From: Adineta vaga
Lineage: Eukaryota > Rotifera
Assembly: GCA_021613535.1 (NCBI GenBank)
Contig: CP075492.1
Location: 12,462,001-12,526,000 of the forward strand
Direction: 5' to 3'
Length of the DNA stretch: 64,000 bases
Numbering within the stretch: the first letter of the stretch is position 1; every line of letters begins with the position of its first letter. A program made the translations under genes and the position numbers. The notes under the pieces were generated by a model, which saw only the letters and a program-made list of their open reading frames with translations, ran no database searches and was not told the DNA's origin. Of the stretch, positions 53,140-64,000 are shown one piece after another.

Positions 53140-53500
53140 ATGGAATTTTCGAATCCTAAACTCTGCTTCCTTTTTATCCTTATTATCGTACGTATAATTA
53201 CATGAGACAATTTCTAAATGACGAATTATGTTTTTCTTTGATTAGATTGGCAGTCAATTGTTATATGTTTGCAGTGAAAGTCCTTCGGATACTTTAATTT
53301 TAAATAAACGTTATCGTTTTGATAAAAAAGATAGTTCAACATCGAATGAAAATGATGATCTTAGTGATGAAGATCATGATTTCTATCCCATGAATAAACG
53401 ATATCGTTTTGATAAACGTTATCGTTTTGACAAAAAACAAGTGAATACAAATGGATTTAACAAAAGATATCGCCTGGATAAACGTTATCGATTTGATTGA
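53140..53500 (+). CDS. Neuropeptide precursor with repeated YRFD/YRLD tetrapeptides
   Basis: Two exons (53140-53187 and 53246-53500), 100 residues, one 58-nt intron in phase. The first about 27 residues form a signal peptide (MEFSNPKLCFLFILIIIGSQ, then LLYVCSES). The rest holds five tetrapeptides set between dibasic sites: NKR-YRFD-KK, NKR-YRFD-KR-YRFD-KK, then NKR-YRLD-KR-YRFD at the very C-terminus. There is no Gly before the cleavage sites, so the products should carry a free C-terminal Asp and not be amidated. Acidic spacers (SNENDDLSDEDHDFYP) separate the copies. Signal peptide, dibasic sites and multiplied short peptides are the hallmarks of a neuropeptide precursor. The tetrapeptide-with-C-terminal-Asp plan recalls achatin precursors (GFxD type) of molluscs and annelids, but the residues differ. 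Receptor and function unknown. Confidence 0.87.
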
Positions 53501-53724
53501 AAATATTCAAAATAAAATAAAACTTCCATAAAAAAAAGAAAAGAAAGAACATTTAAAAACTTCTTTTTTTTCCCTGTTTTTCTTTGTTTATAAACATTGA
53601 CATTTATCTTATTTTACAACCTGAAAAACAATATATATGATTCTCTATATTATGTAAATCATTTTCACAAAAAAAGAATGAAAAGGTTATATAATCCAGT
53701 TTTTATTTCGTTTTCAATGACAAG

Positions 53725-54912
53725 TCATACTTCATCTTCGACTAGTATTCGTAGTTTTTGTTGTTTTTCATTATGTAAAGTTATATCATTCGAAGTCAAT
53801 AGTGGTGGAGATTGAACATCATATGGAATACCTGTAAATTGAGATAATAATTGATGGTCTTCATTTTGTGAGGATGATGATGATGACATCAAAGTAGTGC
53901 GCACTTCTCTTTCATTGTCATTATCCTTATTTGGCAATCGACATGTTGTTAATAATAGAATTGCATCAACAATTGAGAGAATAAATGCAATCCAACCAAT
54001 GATTGCTGAATAACCCATACGAATTTGAATACTTGCCAAAAAACGATCAATTGCTGTGTTCGTATCTTGTGATAGTTTATAGATTTGATTCGAACGATAA
54101 TGTTTTTTAATAGCAACTAAATAATCTATGGATTCATATTCCATGTGTTGAAAAATAATGATTAAATTCAACATTAGAAAAAAAACGGCCGATATTGTTG
54201 TTAAAAATCCAAAACATCGAATTTTCACACGATAATGTGAATTCGTACAAACGAGAATGAAAATATAAAATAGGCTAGTAAGAAATAAAAGTATCAATCC
54301 TAATGATCCTAATATACGACAAAGTGTCACATAGGGTGGATAATGGCAATCACAGGAAAATGGTGAATCGGAATCTTTTTGTATAGGTGAGAGATCAAAT
54401 GTTGCACGAAGATAATCATTATTGATATCGAAATTTTTTGCATTAGCTTTGGCACAGAATTGATAATACGATAAACTATGACATTCATTGAACTGTTCAT
54501 CATTATATGATGGTAAATAATTTTTCGAACATTTTCTTCCTTCATGTATTCGAAAGATATTGACAAGATTTACTTGATAATCGAGTGTGGAAGAATTACT
54601 TAGAATATATTCACATCGTTGAAATAAACCATAGGAATGACGAGTTGAACGATGTATGGTATTAAAATAATGTAAAACTTCAGTACGAATTAATGCATCA
54701 ACACCATCGACATACAATGAATTTGTATTAGGAGAAATTTCTTTCCAATGTGGTGTGAAAAATGCAATACATTGAAGTGCAATTGTAATGCATGTTAAAA
54801 CAAGACCAATTGCAATACTAATTTGTATTTTGCCTTTGGCTACGTTCGCTTTTTTGTTCGATTCAGAAGAAAAATCATGTATTGAAGAATTTATTTGTTG
54901 TTTTTCAAGCAT
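53725..54912 (-). CDS. Four-transmembrane protein, claudin/PMP22-like layout, intronless
   Basis: Single exon, 395 residues. Four hydrophobic segments: about 29-52 (IQISIAIGLVLTCITIALQC), about 200-225 (RILGSLGLILLFLTSLFYIF), about 232-257 (CFGFLTTISAVFFLMLNLII) and about 300-325 (SAIIGWIAFILSIVDAILLL). TM1 is followed by FFTPHW and a large loop with several cysteines and possible N-glycosylation sites. The tail is Ser-rich and acidic. TM spacing with a big first extracellular loop containing a Trp recalls the claudin/PMP22/EMP superfamily, but no GLW-C-C motif is evident, so the assignment is tentative. Function unknown; a junctional or cell-surface role is possible. Confidence 0.7.
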   Translation of the reverse strand: MLEKQQINSSIHDFSSESNKKANVAKGKIQISIAIGLVLTCITIALQCIAFFTPHWKEISPNTNSLYVDGVDALIRTEVLHYFNTIHRSTRHSYGLFQRCEYILSNSSTLDYQVNLVNIFRIHEGRKCSKNYLPSYNDEQFNECHSLSYYQFCAKANAKNFDINNDYLRATFDLSPIQKDSDSPFSCDCHYPPYVTLCRILGSLGLILLFLTSLFYIFILVCTNSHYRVKIRCFGFLTTISAVFFLMLNLIIIFQHMEYESIDYLVAIKKHYRSNQIYKLSQDTNTAIDRFLASIQIRMGYSAIIGWIAFILSIVDAILLLTTCRLPNKDNDNEREVRTTLMSSSSSSQNEDHQLLSQFTGIPYDVQSPPLLTSNDITLHNEKQQKLRILVEDEV

Positions 54913-56443
54913 TGATCATTTCTATAATATAAATAATCACAATTATTAATTTAAACCACCGAGATCTCTTGATGTTTTCATATTCATTCTTGCATTTCTT
55001 ATCTTTGTTTTATTATTTAATACTAATGATAAGAATAAACGCTTCTTACAGCTCCAAATACTCATACATGATAAATTTTATTTAGTTTGATATTCGTTTG
55101 CCTCTACATACCTATGATGAACTAAAATAGTAGATGACTTGTTCGCTGATGAAGTTTTTACCGTACTCTGAACTAAACCTTGTTGTATTCATGCACTTTT
55201 CTTTTCATTTGCATGCTTACCTCACCTTTCTTTCATCTGCCGATAAAACGAACGAAGGAACGAAAAAAAGGAGAGAGATTTTTCGTTTATACGGAAGAAA
55301 AAAGGAGGAACCTACCAAATTGAATACCGACGAATCATATTGTCATGGTAGATTTTACAATCGAACGACATACATTGACTAAAGAATAAAAGTACAGTTG
55401 ACAATGACAACATACAAGGTTACTTCTTTTTCTGTTCTCTCTTTTTATTTGAAAAAAAATCATTTCGCAACTGGAAGATATTCTTGACGTTTTACAGATT
55501 AAGAACAGTAAATATCGAAAGTATAAAAACAATAACTAATGCCATTTAGACAAGTATATATTGTACTTTTTTTGTTCGTACTCGAATTTTATGTTAAACA
55601 AAGTCATCAGTTATTTTCATAACCATAAAATATGGTTACATCATATTTAACTATTGACCTTCTATCAAAACGTACGGTCTATTCGCGAAGATTGGCAGTG
55701 ATTTTATAAGATTGCAACGAGAGAAAAAAAAGAAGCTGTAATTCAACAATGACGAAACAAATGTGCCAATCTTTCAATCATCATTCCAAAAATATAAATC
55801 AAATAATAATGTTTTTCATCCTATATTGTATCAATAAACTATTCTGAAAAATATTTGATCAAATCAGATAAAATACATTTGTTCTCAAGGTTACATACCT
55901 TTGCAATATCGAATCAGTAAGATCATCAATTACTTTTTCCACAATGATACGATCAACAAGAGTATTCGATTGAGTTTTACATACTTAATTCAATCATTCG
56001 AGTGTTTAAAAAATCTGTCGCATAAGTGAAAGAATGTGTAGATGATTTGTATCATTTATCTTGAATATGCACTAAATATTTATTTAGGAGCTATATGTTC
56101 TTTTATTTTAAAAGTTTTAATGTCAATATTTATTCCTGACAAGAGTACAAATGTGTTAAAAGCACCATGCACAATAATAGTTAATCATATCTCATAAATA
56201 TTCTCATCAGATAACGTGTTTTCATTTCGCATAGTTTTGTTCGTGGTTGATAAGAGAAAAAGAGTTGATTAATCTTTACAAAATTGAATTTAAAATTGAT
56301 TGATCTATTAGACAAATACGATGTCCTTTGAAGCAAATTAACTAAAAGAAGAGATAAATAGTCGTCTGAAACTTCCTATCAGCTATCAAAATATTAATCA
56401 AATCAGACAAGTTTGCAATGGAGACTTGCTTTTCATCGAATTG

Positions 56444-56461
56444 TTGTGTGTGTGTGTGTGT
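56444..56461. repeat. (TG)n microsatellite
   Basis: A run of TG units in the gene-free region. Confidence 0.85.
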
Positions 56462-57718
56462 TCTAGTTTTCTGGTAATAATTAGAGAAATCGTCTGTCAC
56501 AAGAGATTTTGTTTTCATATCATCAATAATGAAATGTGCAAAACGTCAACATCTATTCTTTTTCTTTCGTCTTCCTAAAATAGATATCTAACTAACATGT
56601 CTATATTTCATTCACTTGATATATAGACGAAGAACAATATGAAGATATAATTCATTTTGATTACTGACATCAATGATCTTCTTCGTTTGTTGTCATCATT
56701 GATGAGAAAAACATAAATATATCTACAGATGTTTGTATCACTCATCTTCTCTATCCAGATACGAAGTGCTTACATTCTCTAGTATATCTCATTCTCTCAT
56801 CAACTTGTCATTCAAGGTAAATCAAACAAGTTTTACTTTCTTCGTTGGAAAAACGTTTTTCATCTGATATTATCAACGAGATTCGATTTCTTATTAACCT
56901 TTTAGTCTCATTGACAAAATCTGATCTGTTGTTGTCGTATTTTTGTTTTGATTATCGCATCTTGCAACGATTGATATATAAATAACGATAGAAAAAAATA
57001 TGATCTTCAAACTTTTTTCTTATTTTCGACTATCTTGAAAAAGATAGAGCACAAGCAAATTTTGACATATGCATATTGCTTATGTGTCAATGAACTAACA
57101 ATAGGGAAGAAAATCTAACGAAAGGAAACATTACTTTTCTCTCTCTAGAGAGAGAAATAAATCAATTAGCATAGCAAAAATGATATATGAAGACGAACGT
57201 TTGTATGTACACTCGTCTCGAAGATAATCATTTACTAACATTTTTCCTTCTCTATGTTATCTTATTACATATATGAAGGCACGTTCTGTCGCTACTTATT
57301 TTTGCTTCTACGACGTAATTAACAGTTTAAAATGACTTTCGAGTATTAAACGTAAGTTCATGAATTCTGAGAATTGATTTTAATTGAAGAAAGTTTGACA
57401 GAATTTTGATCATATGTTGATAAATCTATTTTCCTTTCAATATACATCGTTGATTATAATGAGATTTTGTTTTTTCCACCTGATCACACATTGATTTAAA
57501 GAATATCTTTTCCGAAAACATCATCTCATTTTCAAAAACATTGATGAATCATATTATTGATATTGTATATCTTTCTCTCTTTATATTTTCTTCTTCTTCC
57601 AGAAGTGTCCATCTTAATAAACAAACAACATTTGTACATTTATAACTGATACACAAGTAAGATAATTGACAAAAAACTATTTATTCCAATTAATTATTAC
57701 ATACAGATTCTCGTATTT

Positions 57719-57720
57719 AG
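57719..57720 (+). promoter_or_regulatory. Candidate trans-splice or 5' UTR acceptor for the K2P-like gene
   Basis: TTCTCGTATTTAG ends 9 nt before the ATG at 57730. Confidence 0.35.
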
Positions 57721-57729
57721 ATCATTAAC

Positions 57730-59549
57730 ATGTCGAAGAAATTCAATATTGACGAATGGATGCTATCTTTCAAGTATGTCTTTGTTCCTTCGAGTTTTCG
57801 TTGATTAATTTCAATTGTTGTTGTTGTTGTTTTTTCCAGATATTGGTTATTACTTTTTATTCCTCATATTTCAATTTGTATACTCTTTACAATGTATATG
57901 ATAATCGGTGCGAGTATCATTCAAGAAGTCGAATCTGAAGAATTGCCATTCAATTCTTCTGTATTGAAAAATCTTCAAAAAGAGCGAGAACGTCTTCTGA
58001 TAAAAATCATTGAAAAGAGACAAATACTAGATTTACAACAATATACTCGATATGTTTATAAACATCTTCGTCAATATGAAAATGAACTGAAAAAACAAAC
58101 CAATATTCAAGAAAATTCAACATGGAATTTTTCAAATTCGTTATTTTTTCTTGGAACAAGTTTAACAACAATTGGTAAGAATATTTTCTGAAAGAATTTT
58201 TCGTAGATTGACTTCGCTTACTTTTTTTCTTCTCAAGGTTCAAATGAATTGATTCCGAAGACAAATCTTGGTAAAATCTTCGTTATTATCTATACAACCA
58301 TTGGCATTCCATTAACATTAGTTTTCTTAACTGATCTAAGTTATTTAGTTCAAGAATTAATCGAATATATTTCATTGATTCTATTCGATATTTATTCCAC
58401 GAAATATTTCCTTCGATTACGTCGATTAAGATTATTTTATTTCATTGAATATCGATGTGAGAATTTCTTTCAAAATGATCAAGAAATTTTCGAAACAAAT
58501 CTAACAATTCTACAATTGATTATAACATTGATTATTTATATTCTCTTTGGAACATGGATTATTCCATCGAAATCATTTTTCGATAGTGTTTATTTATGTT
58601 TTACAATTATATTTACAATAAGTTTTAATCGAAAGATTCATGATGCGAAACATTTATTTTTTACAAGTATTTATTTATTTATTGGTTTAGCCATTGGATT
58701 TCTATATGTCAAAGCAGTTAAAGCTCGATTGGAAAGATTTTTAGAAACTTGTGGCAAACAATTATTGAAAAATCTTGTCGAATTTACTCAACAATTGGGT
58801 AAGATATATGATCTAAGAATCAAGAAGCTTTATTTTTGACAGTTGACTGTTTATTAGGTTATCATAATTTAAATCCAGATGATTTATTGACAGATAATCA
58901 TATCAATTTGTATCGAATGAAGAAATATGATCATGCCTATAATTCTCATATGCCTCGAGCAAGATCCGTAGAGCAACAAATATCTTTACGTCCAGTTGGT
59001 ATTGCCGAACCATTTCGTCGTCTTTCAACTGGACTCATTGGTCGATTAAAAACGATTGAAGGCGAAACGGATAGTCATCTAGATAAAAGTGTACAAGTAA
59101 CTACAATTATTCGACGATGTGGTCGTTGTGCTGATTCAACACTTCCGATATTACCAGTGAGAAAACATAGTGCAGTTTCCACATCGTCATCTTCAATAAC
59201 TGATAACAGTTCAGGTGGTGATGATGATGAAATTATGGATTATCCTCCGCCTAATTTAGATCGTATACGTCAAAGACGTGCAACATTAGTAGCCAAAACG
59301 ATTATTAATCAAATGGTTACACAATCACAAACATCATCGATAGATGATAGCTTACCATCATTAACACTTCCAGCAAATTCACGTCGTCGTTCACCGAATT
59401 CATCGTTAAGTTCAGTGACCTGTTCAGTTAAAGTATCGCCATCACCATCACCCGAATCAACGAGAAAATATCAAGCTAGTCAAGAAGAATTCTCACAACT
59501 TTCGAAACAAATCGCAGCTTTATTAACACCAAGTGATGATGAGAATTGA
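57730..59549 (+). CDS. Two-pore-domain potassium-channel-like protein with non-canonical filters
   Basis: Four exons: 57730-57773, 57840-58174, 58238-58798 and 58858-59549, all in phase, 543 residues. The layout is that of K2P channels: TM1 (YWLLLFIPHISICILFTMYM), a charged extracellular cap of about 70 residues predicted to be helical, pore 1, TM2 (KIFVIIYTTIGIPLTLVF), TM3 (LIITLIIYILFGTWIIPS), pore 2, TM4 (IYLFIGLAIGFLYVKAVKA) and a long Ser-rich tail. Pore 1 reads SLTTIGSNELIPKT where K2P channels have TTIGYGN. Pore 2 reads FTIISFNRK-like sequence (TIISFTISFNR context: IIFTISFNRKIH) where channels have TIGFGD. Both filters have thus lost the second glycine, so K+ selectivity is doubtful. 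It could be a non-selective channel, a non-conducting subunit, or a partner of other K2Ps. The open frame and regular splicing argue against a pseudogene. Confidence 0.85.
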
Positions 59550-60184
59550 ATGAATAGATTTTTTTTATGGATTCTAGTCTTTCGTTATATTGTGTTTCTT
59601 ATTGTATTGTTTCATTTTGATGTAGAGAGAGAGAAGAAATAATCATGGTTTGTTGTTTTTTTTAATGCTTTGATAGTTCTACTTATTAAAAAGAAGAGAA
59701 TATTTTTCATACTACAATAAAACAAAATTTATATGTAAACAATCATTAACTTCGAATAAATCTGATTATGATCAACGCGTACATCAATTGGTAATGATAC
59801 GTGAACTGAAGAATAGTTTTACAAGATATATGTAGATGCCACTAGTGTCCAATTTCTTAAAAATCCTATTGTTCATTCTTTCGTAATAACAATTTTAATT
59901 ACGTAATATCTATGATAGAAAAAACCTTAAGCATTCGAAATATAGCATCGTCTCTGCTTTGTTTAAGAATTGAAATCTTTTACATAATAACAACCAATCG
60001 AAATAATTACAAATTTCGTCATCAAAGATTGGGCTGGACATCTTTCTTCAGCGAGTCGATATAAGATACGAATATAATAAATCGAAATCAAAAGCATATT
60101 TTTTATCTTTAAAAATCAATATTGACTTATTTAAATACTCAAAAAATCGATTTATTGTCGTTTTCTTATTTTAGATAATCAAAA
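59550..60184. other. Intergenic region K2P-like to eIF3A
   Basis: No exon supported; AT-rich. A possible AATAAA signal lies shortly after the K2P-like stop. The region ends with the acceptor-like site before eIF3A. Confidence 0.5.
60173..60174 (+). promoter_or_regulatory. Candidate trans-splice or 5' UTR acceptor for eIF3A
   Basis: GTCGTTTTCTTATTTTAG ends 10 nt before the eIF3A ATG at 60185, with a strong pyrimidine tract. Confidence 0.45.
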
Positions 60185-63100
60185 ATGGTCTTCATGAAAC
60201 CTGAAAGTGCTCTTCGACGAGCTGATGGTAGATTTATTTCTTCTATATACTTAAATTAGTACTAACCTATTGATATTTATATATTCCTTTAGAATTAATT
60301 GATGTCGGTAAAAAACAACGTGCTTTAGAAACACTTTTCGAAGTAATTACATCTCGTCGTCATCGAACATGGACGAAAACGCACGAACCGCTAATGGAAA
60401 AATTCTTAGAACTCTGTGTGGAATTAAAGAAAAGTCAAATTGCTAAAGATGGTCTTCATCAATATAAAACAATTTCACAAACAGTAAGAATTTAAATCTA
60501 GTTAGACAAGAGTCTTATCTCTTGTATTGATAGGTATCAGTGAAATCACTCGAAGATGTTATTATGAAATTTCTTAAATTGGGTGAACAACGATGCTTAG
60601 AAGCACGACAAGCAGCGACTAATGCTCTCGTTGATATCGATGATTTGGAAATTATTCAAACACCAGAAAGGTATGTGAGCATGAATCGTAATGTAACGAT
60701 TTCAAATAACGTAGTTCGATAACGACTTTTTTACTTTGTTTTCTAGTCTTTTACTCAGTGCAGTTAGTGGCGAATCCCAACAAGATCGTACTGATCGTGA
60801 TATGCTTGCACCATGGTTAAAATTCGTCTGGGAATCATACAAACAATGTTTAGATTTATTGAAAAATAATAATCGAGTTGAAAAAATCTATCAAGAAGTT
60901 GCTCAAATGGGATTTCGTTTCTGTCAACAATACAATCGTCGACCTGAATTTCGAAAATTATGTGATACAATTCGAACGCATTTTGTACAATCACAAAAAT
61001 ATTCTCAACAAATGTATAGCGTGAATTTTCAATTACCGGAAACTCAAGCTCTTCATTTGGAAACACGTTTAGTTCAACTTGATACAGCTATTGCTATGGA
61101 ATTATGGCAGGTAAATACACATTAGAATAGTTATCTATGATCTATGTGTTTACTCTTCTAGGAAGCTTTTAAAGCTGTTGAAGACATTCATGCCTTTACA
61201 ACAATCTCCAAAAAGACACCACGACCACAACAATTGGCTTCGTACTATAATAAAGTTGCTCTCGTTTTTTGGAAAGCTGGAAATTATGTCTTTCATGCAA
61301 CAACTGTTCTTAAACTTTATGTTTTACATCGAGAACAAAAGAAAAATATTACTCATGCTGAATTAAGTCGTTTGTCAACAAAAGCATGTAAATATTATTT
61401 TCAATTGTTAAACTTTTCTTTAATCTTGTCTTCTTATTTGTAGTATTATCGATTCTTTCAATTCCATTACCAACACCACGAACACAGATTGATGAACATT
61501 TAGAAACGGAAGAAACAACAAATGAAAAACAAAAACGTTTAACAAGTTTATTATCGTTACAACAAATTCCAACTCGTGCAAGTCTTATACGCGATATGAT
61601 TAAACAAGGTGTCTTGAATTTTGTCTATCCAGAATTAAAGAATATGTATGAATGGTTAGAAGTTGAATTTAATCCATTGAAATTATCGAAAAAAATGGAA
61701 GAAAGTGTTGAATTTATTGAAAAACTTGCACAACCCGAATATTCGCAATATATGCCTGCATTACGTGATGTAACTGTTGTTCGTTTACTTCAACAAATTT
61801 CTCAAGTTTATCAAACAATTGAATTGAAACGCTTTATTGATCTTGCTCCAGCCATTGATAAACATCGATTAGAAAAAATTATTGTTAATGCTTCAAAAAA
61901 TAATGATGTTCAAGTTCGTATTGAACATAAAGCAAATGCATTAACATTTGGTACGGATTTAAATCTATCAGCGGGACAATCGGCTGCAAATCAAGCGGCA
62001 TCGAAAACGAATGTTCTTCAAAAGATGCCGAATGAACAAATACGTAATCAATTAATGTCGATTTCACGAGCACTCTATTCATCTATGGAAATCGTTAATG
62101 AAAAAGCAAGCAAAGAACGAAATGATAAATTAAAATTAGAAATCGCTCGTACGTATTATCGAGATGAAGTGAGTCAACGAAAAGAAATTCTCAGACGACG
62201 AGAACTTATCGAACGTTATAAAGAAGAAAAAGAAACGGAATCGAAAAATAAACTTCGTGAACGTGAAATCGTTTCGTTTCCAAGAAGATGAACGTGTTAA
62301 GGAAGATGAAAATCGTCGTAAAGCTGAACAAGCACGTCGAAAAGCTGAAGCTGCATTAGAACGTGAAAAAGAAGAACATCGTTTGAATATGAAGATTGCT
62401 ATTGATAAATTACGTGAATCAGAAATTGGCCGTCGTATTATTGAACTTATTGGTGATGAAGAATTATATAAATATGATCCTGATTCATTGAATTCTTTAC
62501 ATATTGATGCCGTTATAAAACATAGTCGTGAACAAAAAGAAAAATTGAAAGTTCAATTTAAAAAAGTTGACTTTTTTGTTCGTGCATTACATGAAGCAGA
62601 AGTTCCATTTATACAAAAACATAGTGAAGCTGAAGTACAACGTCGACGTGAAATTCAACAGCAAGAACGTGAAAATGCTATTGAACGACGTGATCGTCTT
62701 GTACGAATGGAAGACGATAAGCAAAGTTTCCTTCAATCAATTCGTGGTCAACGACATGAAGATTTTATTGTTCAACGACAAGAGTTTGAACAACGTTTGA
62801 ATGTTGCCCGTCAACAACGTTTAGAACAGTTACGCAAAGAAAATATTGAAAAACGAAAACAAGAATGGAGACGACAAAAACAAGCAGAAAAAGATGCAAA
62901 AATACGACGTCAAGAAGAAAAACGTTTGGCTGAAGCACGTGCAGTAGCTAGAGAACGAGATGAGAAATTGAATGCTCAATCACAAATTCAACGTCAACGT
63001 GAAGAAGAAATTCGAGTTCGATTAGAAGCCGAACAAAGTGCTTTACGAGCTACTTCTACTACAAATCGACGTTCAGCTGTTCCTGAAAAAGATAAAACTG

Positions 63101-63907
63101 ATAGGTTTGTTGATGAAAGAAAGAAAATTTGTTGATTTACTTTATAAAAAAAACATTTTAGTCGACCATGGCGACCAGGACAACGTGATCATGGAGATAA
63201 TCCACCATCGCAGGCTGATAATAAGAGTAGTTGGCGTAATCGAAATGAAGATCAACAACGGTACGAATATGCAAACTTTAAATGAAATACTTAGTTTTTG
63301 TTCTATATTTAGTGTACGAACCAACGATCGACGTATGGATGAACCGCCATCAAATAAAGGTTCCTCAAATGATTCATGGAGATCGAAAACAAGAACTGAA
63401 CAAGTAGATCGTGATGATAGACGAGTATCATCCCAACAACAATCATCGCCATCATCCGAACGATGGACGGAACGAAATGCTGATACAGCAAGTAGTTGGC
63501 GAACAGTTGGAAAAAAACAATCGAATCCGTATGATTATAGATTTATTTTGTTCATCTGAAATTTTCCTCTTCGTATAGCTCACGACCTGAAAATGAACGT
63601 CCTTCTCAACAACGTCCAGGTGAATCATCATCATCAGATGCTTGGCGACCCAAAACACGTCCAACCGATGAAGTACGCGATAATGTTCGTAGTGGTCCAC
63701 CACCCTCAGAAAGTTGGGGACGAGCGGATACGAATAGTAGCTGGCGTACACGAGAAAAGACACGTTTAAATAGGTATATTGTGTTTTTGTTTGAAATCTC
63801 TTCATTTTCTTTTATCTCTATGAATGAATTTTAGTTGGCGTGCCAATGATAGCGATGATGAAAATGAACGTCCTTCATCTGATAATCGTCGACCTGGTGG
63901 CAATTAA
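60185..63907 (+). CDS. EIF3A: Eukaryotic translation initiation factor 3 subunit A
   Basis: About ten exons, stop TAA at 63905-63907, around 1,070 residues. The N-terminus [16 protein letters not shown] with [19 protein letters not shown] is typical. A TPR/PCI scaffold follows ([59 protein letters not shown]). A long charged coiled coil follows (for example [20 protein letters not shown]). The C-terminal tail has a recurring Ser-Trp-Arg motif (SSWR, DSWR, SSWR, DAWR, SSWR, SWR), equivalent to the degenerate repeat tail of animal eIF3A. The protein is the largest scaffold of eIF3, which binds the 40S subunit in initiation. Around 62269 the reading frame changes by one base within the coiled coil: upstream LREREI, downstream [18 protein letters not shown]. 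Spacing to other eIF3A proteins indicates no residues are missing, so a one-base error or mutation is likely. Confidence 0.95.
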
Positions 63908-64000
63908 GAATAGCAGATGTAGTGAAACAGAAACAAGAACTTTTTTAAACCTATAGTCTAACTGAAAAGTGTGGTTGTTTTATTCTATACACACTATCAG

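Larger units (their letters stand above)
54913..57729. other. 2.8-kb gene-free region between divergent genes
   Basis: No exon supported on either strand. It contains a (TG)n tract (56444-56461). It separates the 4-TM gene (minus) from the K2P-like gene (plus) and may hold neural regulatory sequence, by analogy with the gap before the LIM-homeobox gene. Confidence 0.5.

Noticed and set aside
55134-55382. Open frame in the region upstream of the four-transmembrane gene
   Set aside because: No recognisable domain; composition matches the noncoding background.

Overview
The window is AT-rich, gene-dense nuclear DNA from an animal. Most genes are split by GT-AG introns of about 50-60 nt. It carries metazoan developmental and signalling genes (an LHX3/4-type LIM-homeobox gene, p190RhoGAP, a class I Rab11-FIP, a two-pore-domain potassium-channel relative), a ciliary motor gene (dynein-2 heavy chain) and housekeeping genes (RPS9, UTP3/SAS10, eIF3A). 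Mixed with these are intronless or intron-poor genes of microbial or fungal flavour: an NCS1 permease, a CtBP-type dehydrogenase, a GGCT-fold protein and a GNAT acetyltransferase. Compact genome, tiny introns and apparently foreign metabolic genes among ordinary animal genes fit a bdelloid rotifer best. That assignment is inference; no rRNA or mitochondrial marker is present.

Layout. 1-11.3 kb, all minus strand: the 5' part of an ankyrin-repeat gene, NCS1 permease, 2-hydroxyacid dehydrogenase, Rab11-FIP and an aspartyl-tRNA-synthetase paralogue. 12.7-19.5 kb, plus: p190RhoGAP. 20.2-22.5 kb, minus: two intronless enzymes in tandem, each with C-terminal membrane segments. 23.5-26.2 kb, plus: RPS9 and UTP3. 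26.2-29.4 kb, minus: a Sel1-repeat membrane protein and a secreted leucine-rich-repeat protein. 29.4-32.0 kb: a gene-free stretch before the LIM-homeobox gene (32.0-33.6 kb, plus). 33.7-34.8 kb, minus: TMEM183 homologue. 35.6-52.6 kb, plus: the very long DYNC2H1 gene with about fifty introns. 53.1-53.5 kb, plus: a small neuropeptide precursor. 53.7-54.9 kb, minus: a four-transmembrane protein. 54.9-57.7 kb: gene-free. 57.7-63.9 kb, plus: K2P-like channel and eIF3A.

The genes do not form one pathway. RPS9, UTP3 and eIF3A belong to ribosome production and translation; DYNC2H1 to ciliary transport; Rab11-FIP and p190RhoGAP to membrane recycling and Rho control; LHX3/4, the neuropeptide and the K2P relative suggest neural functions. 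Several genes have a good splice acceptor shortly upstream of the start codon, as expected for spliced-leader trans-splicing.

Most notable: (i) a precursor with five dibasic-flanked tetrapeptides YRFD/YRLD, resembling achatin precursors in design; (ii) a complete, spliceable AspRS paralogue in which several aspartate and ATP signature residues are replaced; (iii) a K2P-architecture channel with both pore filters non-canonical; (iv) a 1,076-nt intron in DYNC2H1 holding a diverged coding-like direct repeat; (v) three single-base frame breaks inside conserved exons of p190RhoGAP, DYNC2H1 and eIF3A, most simply residual sequence errors but worth checking.
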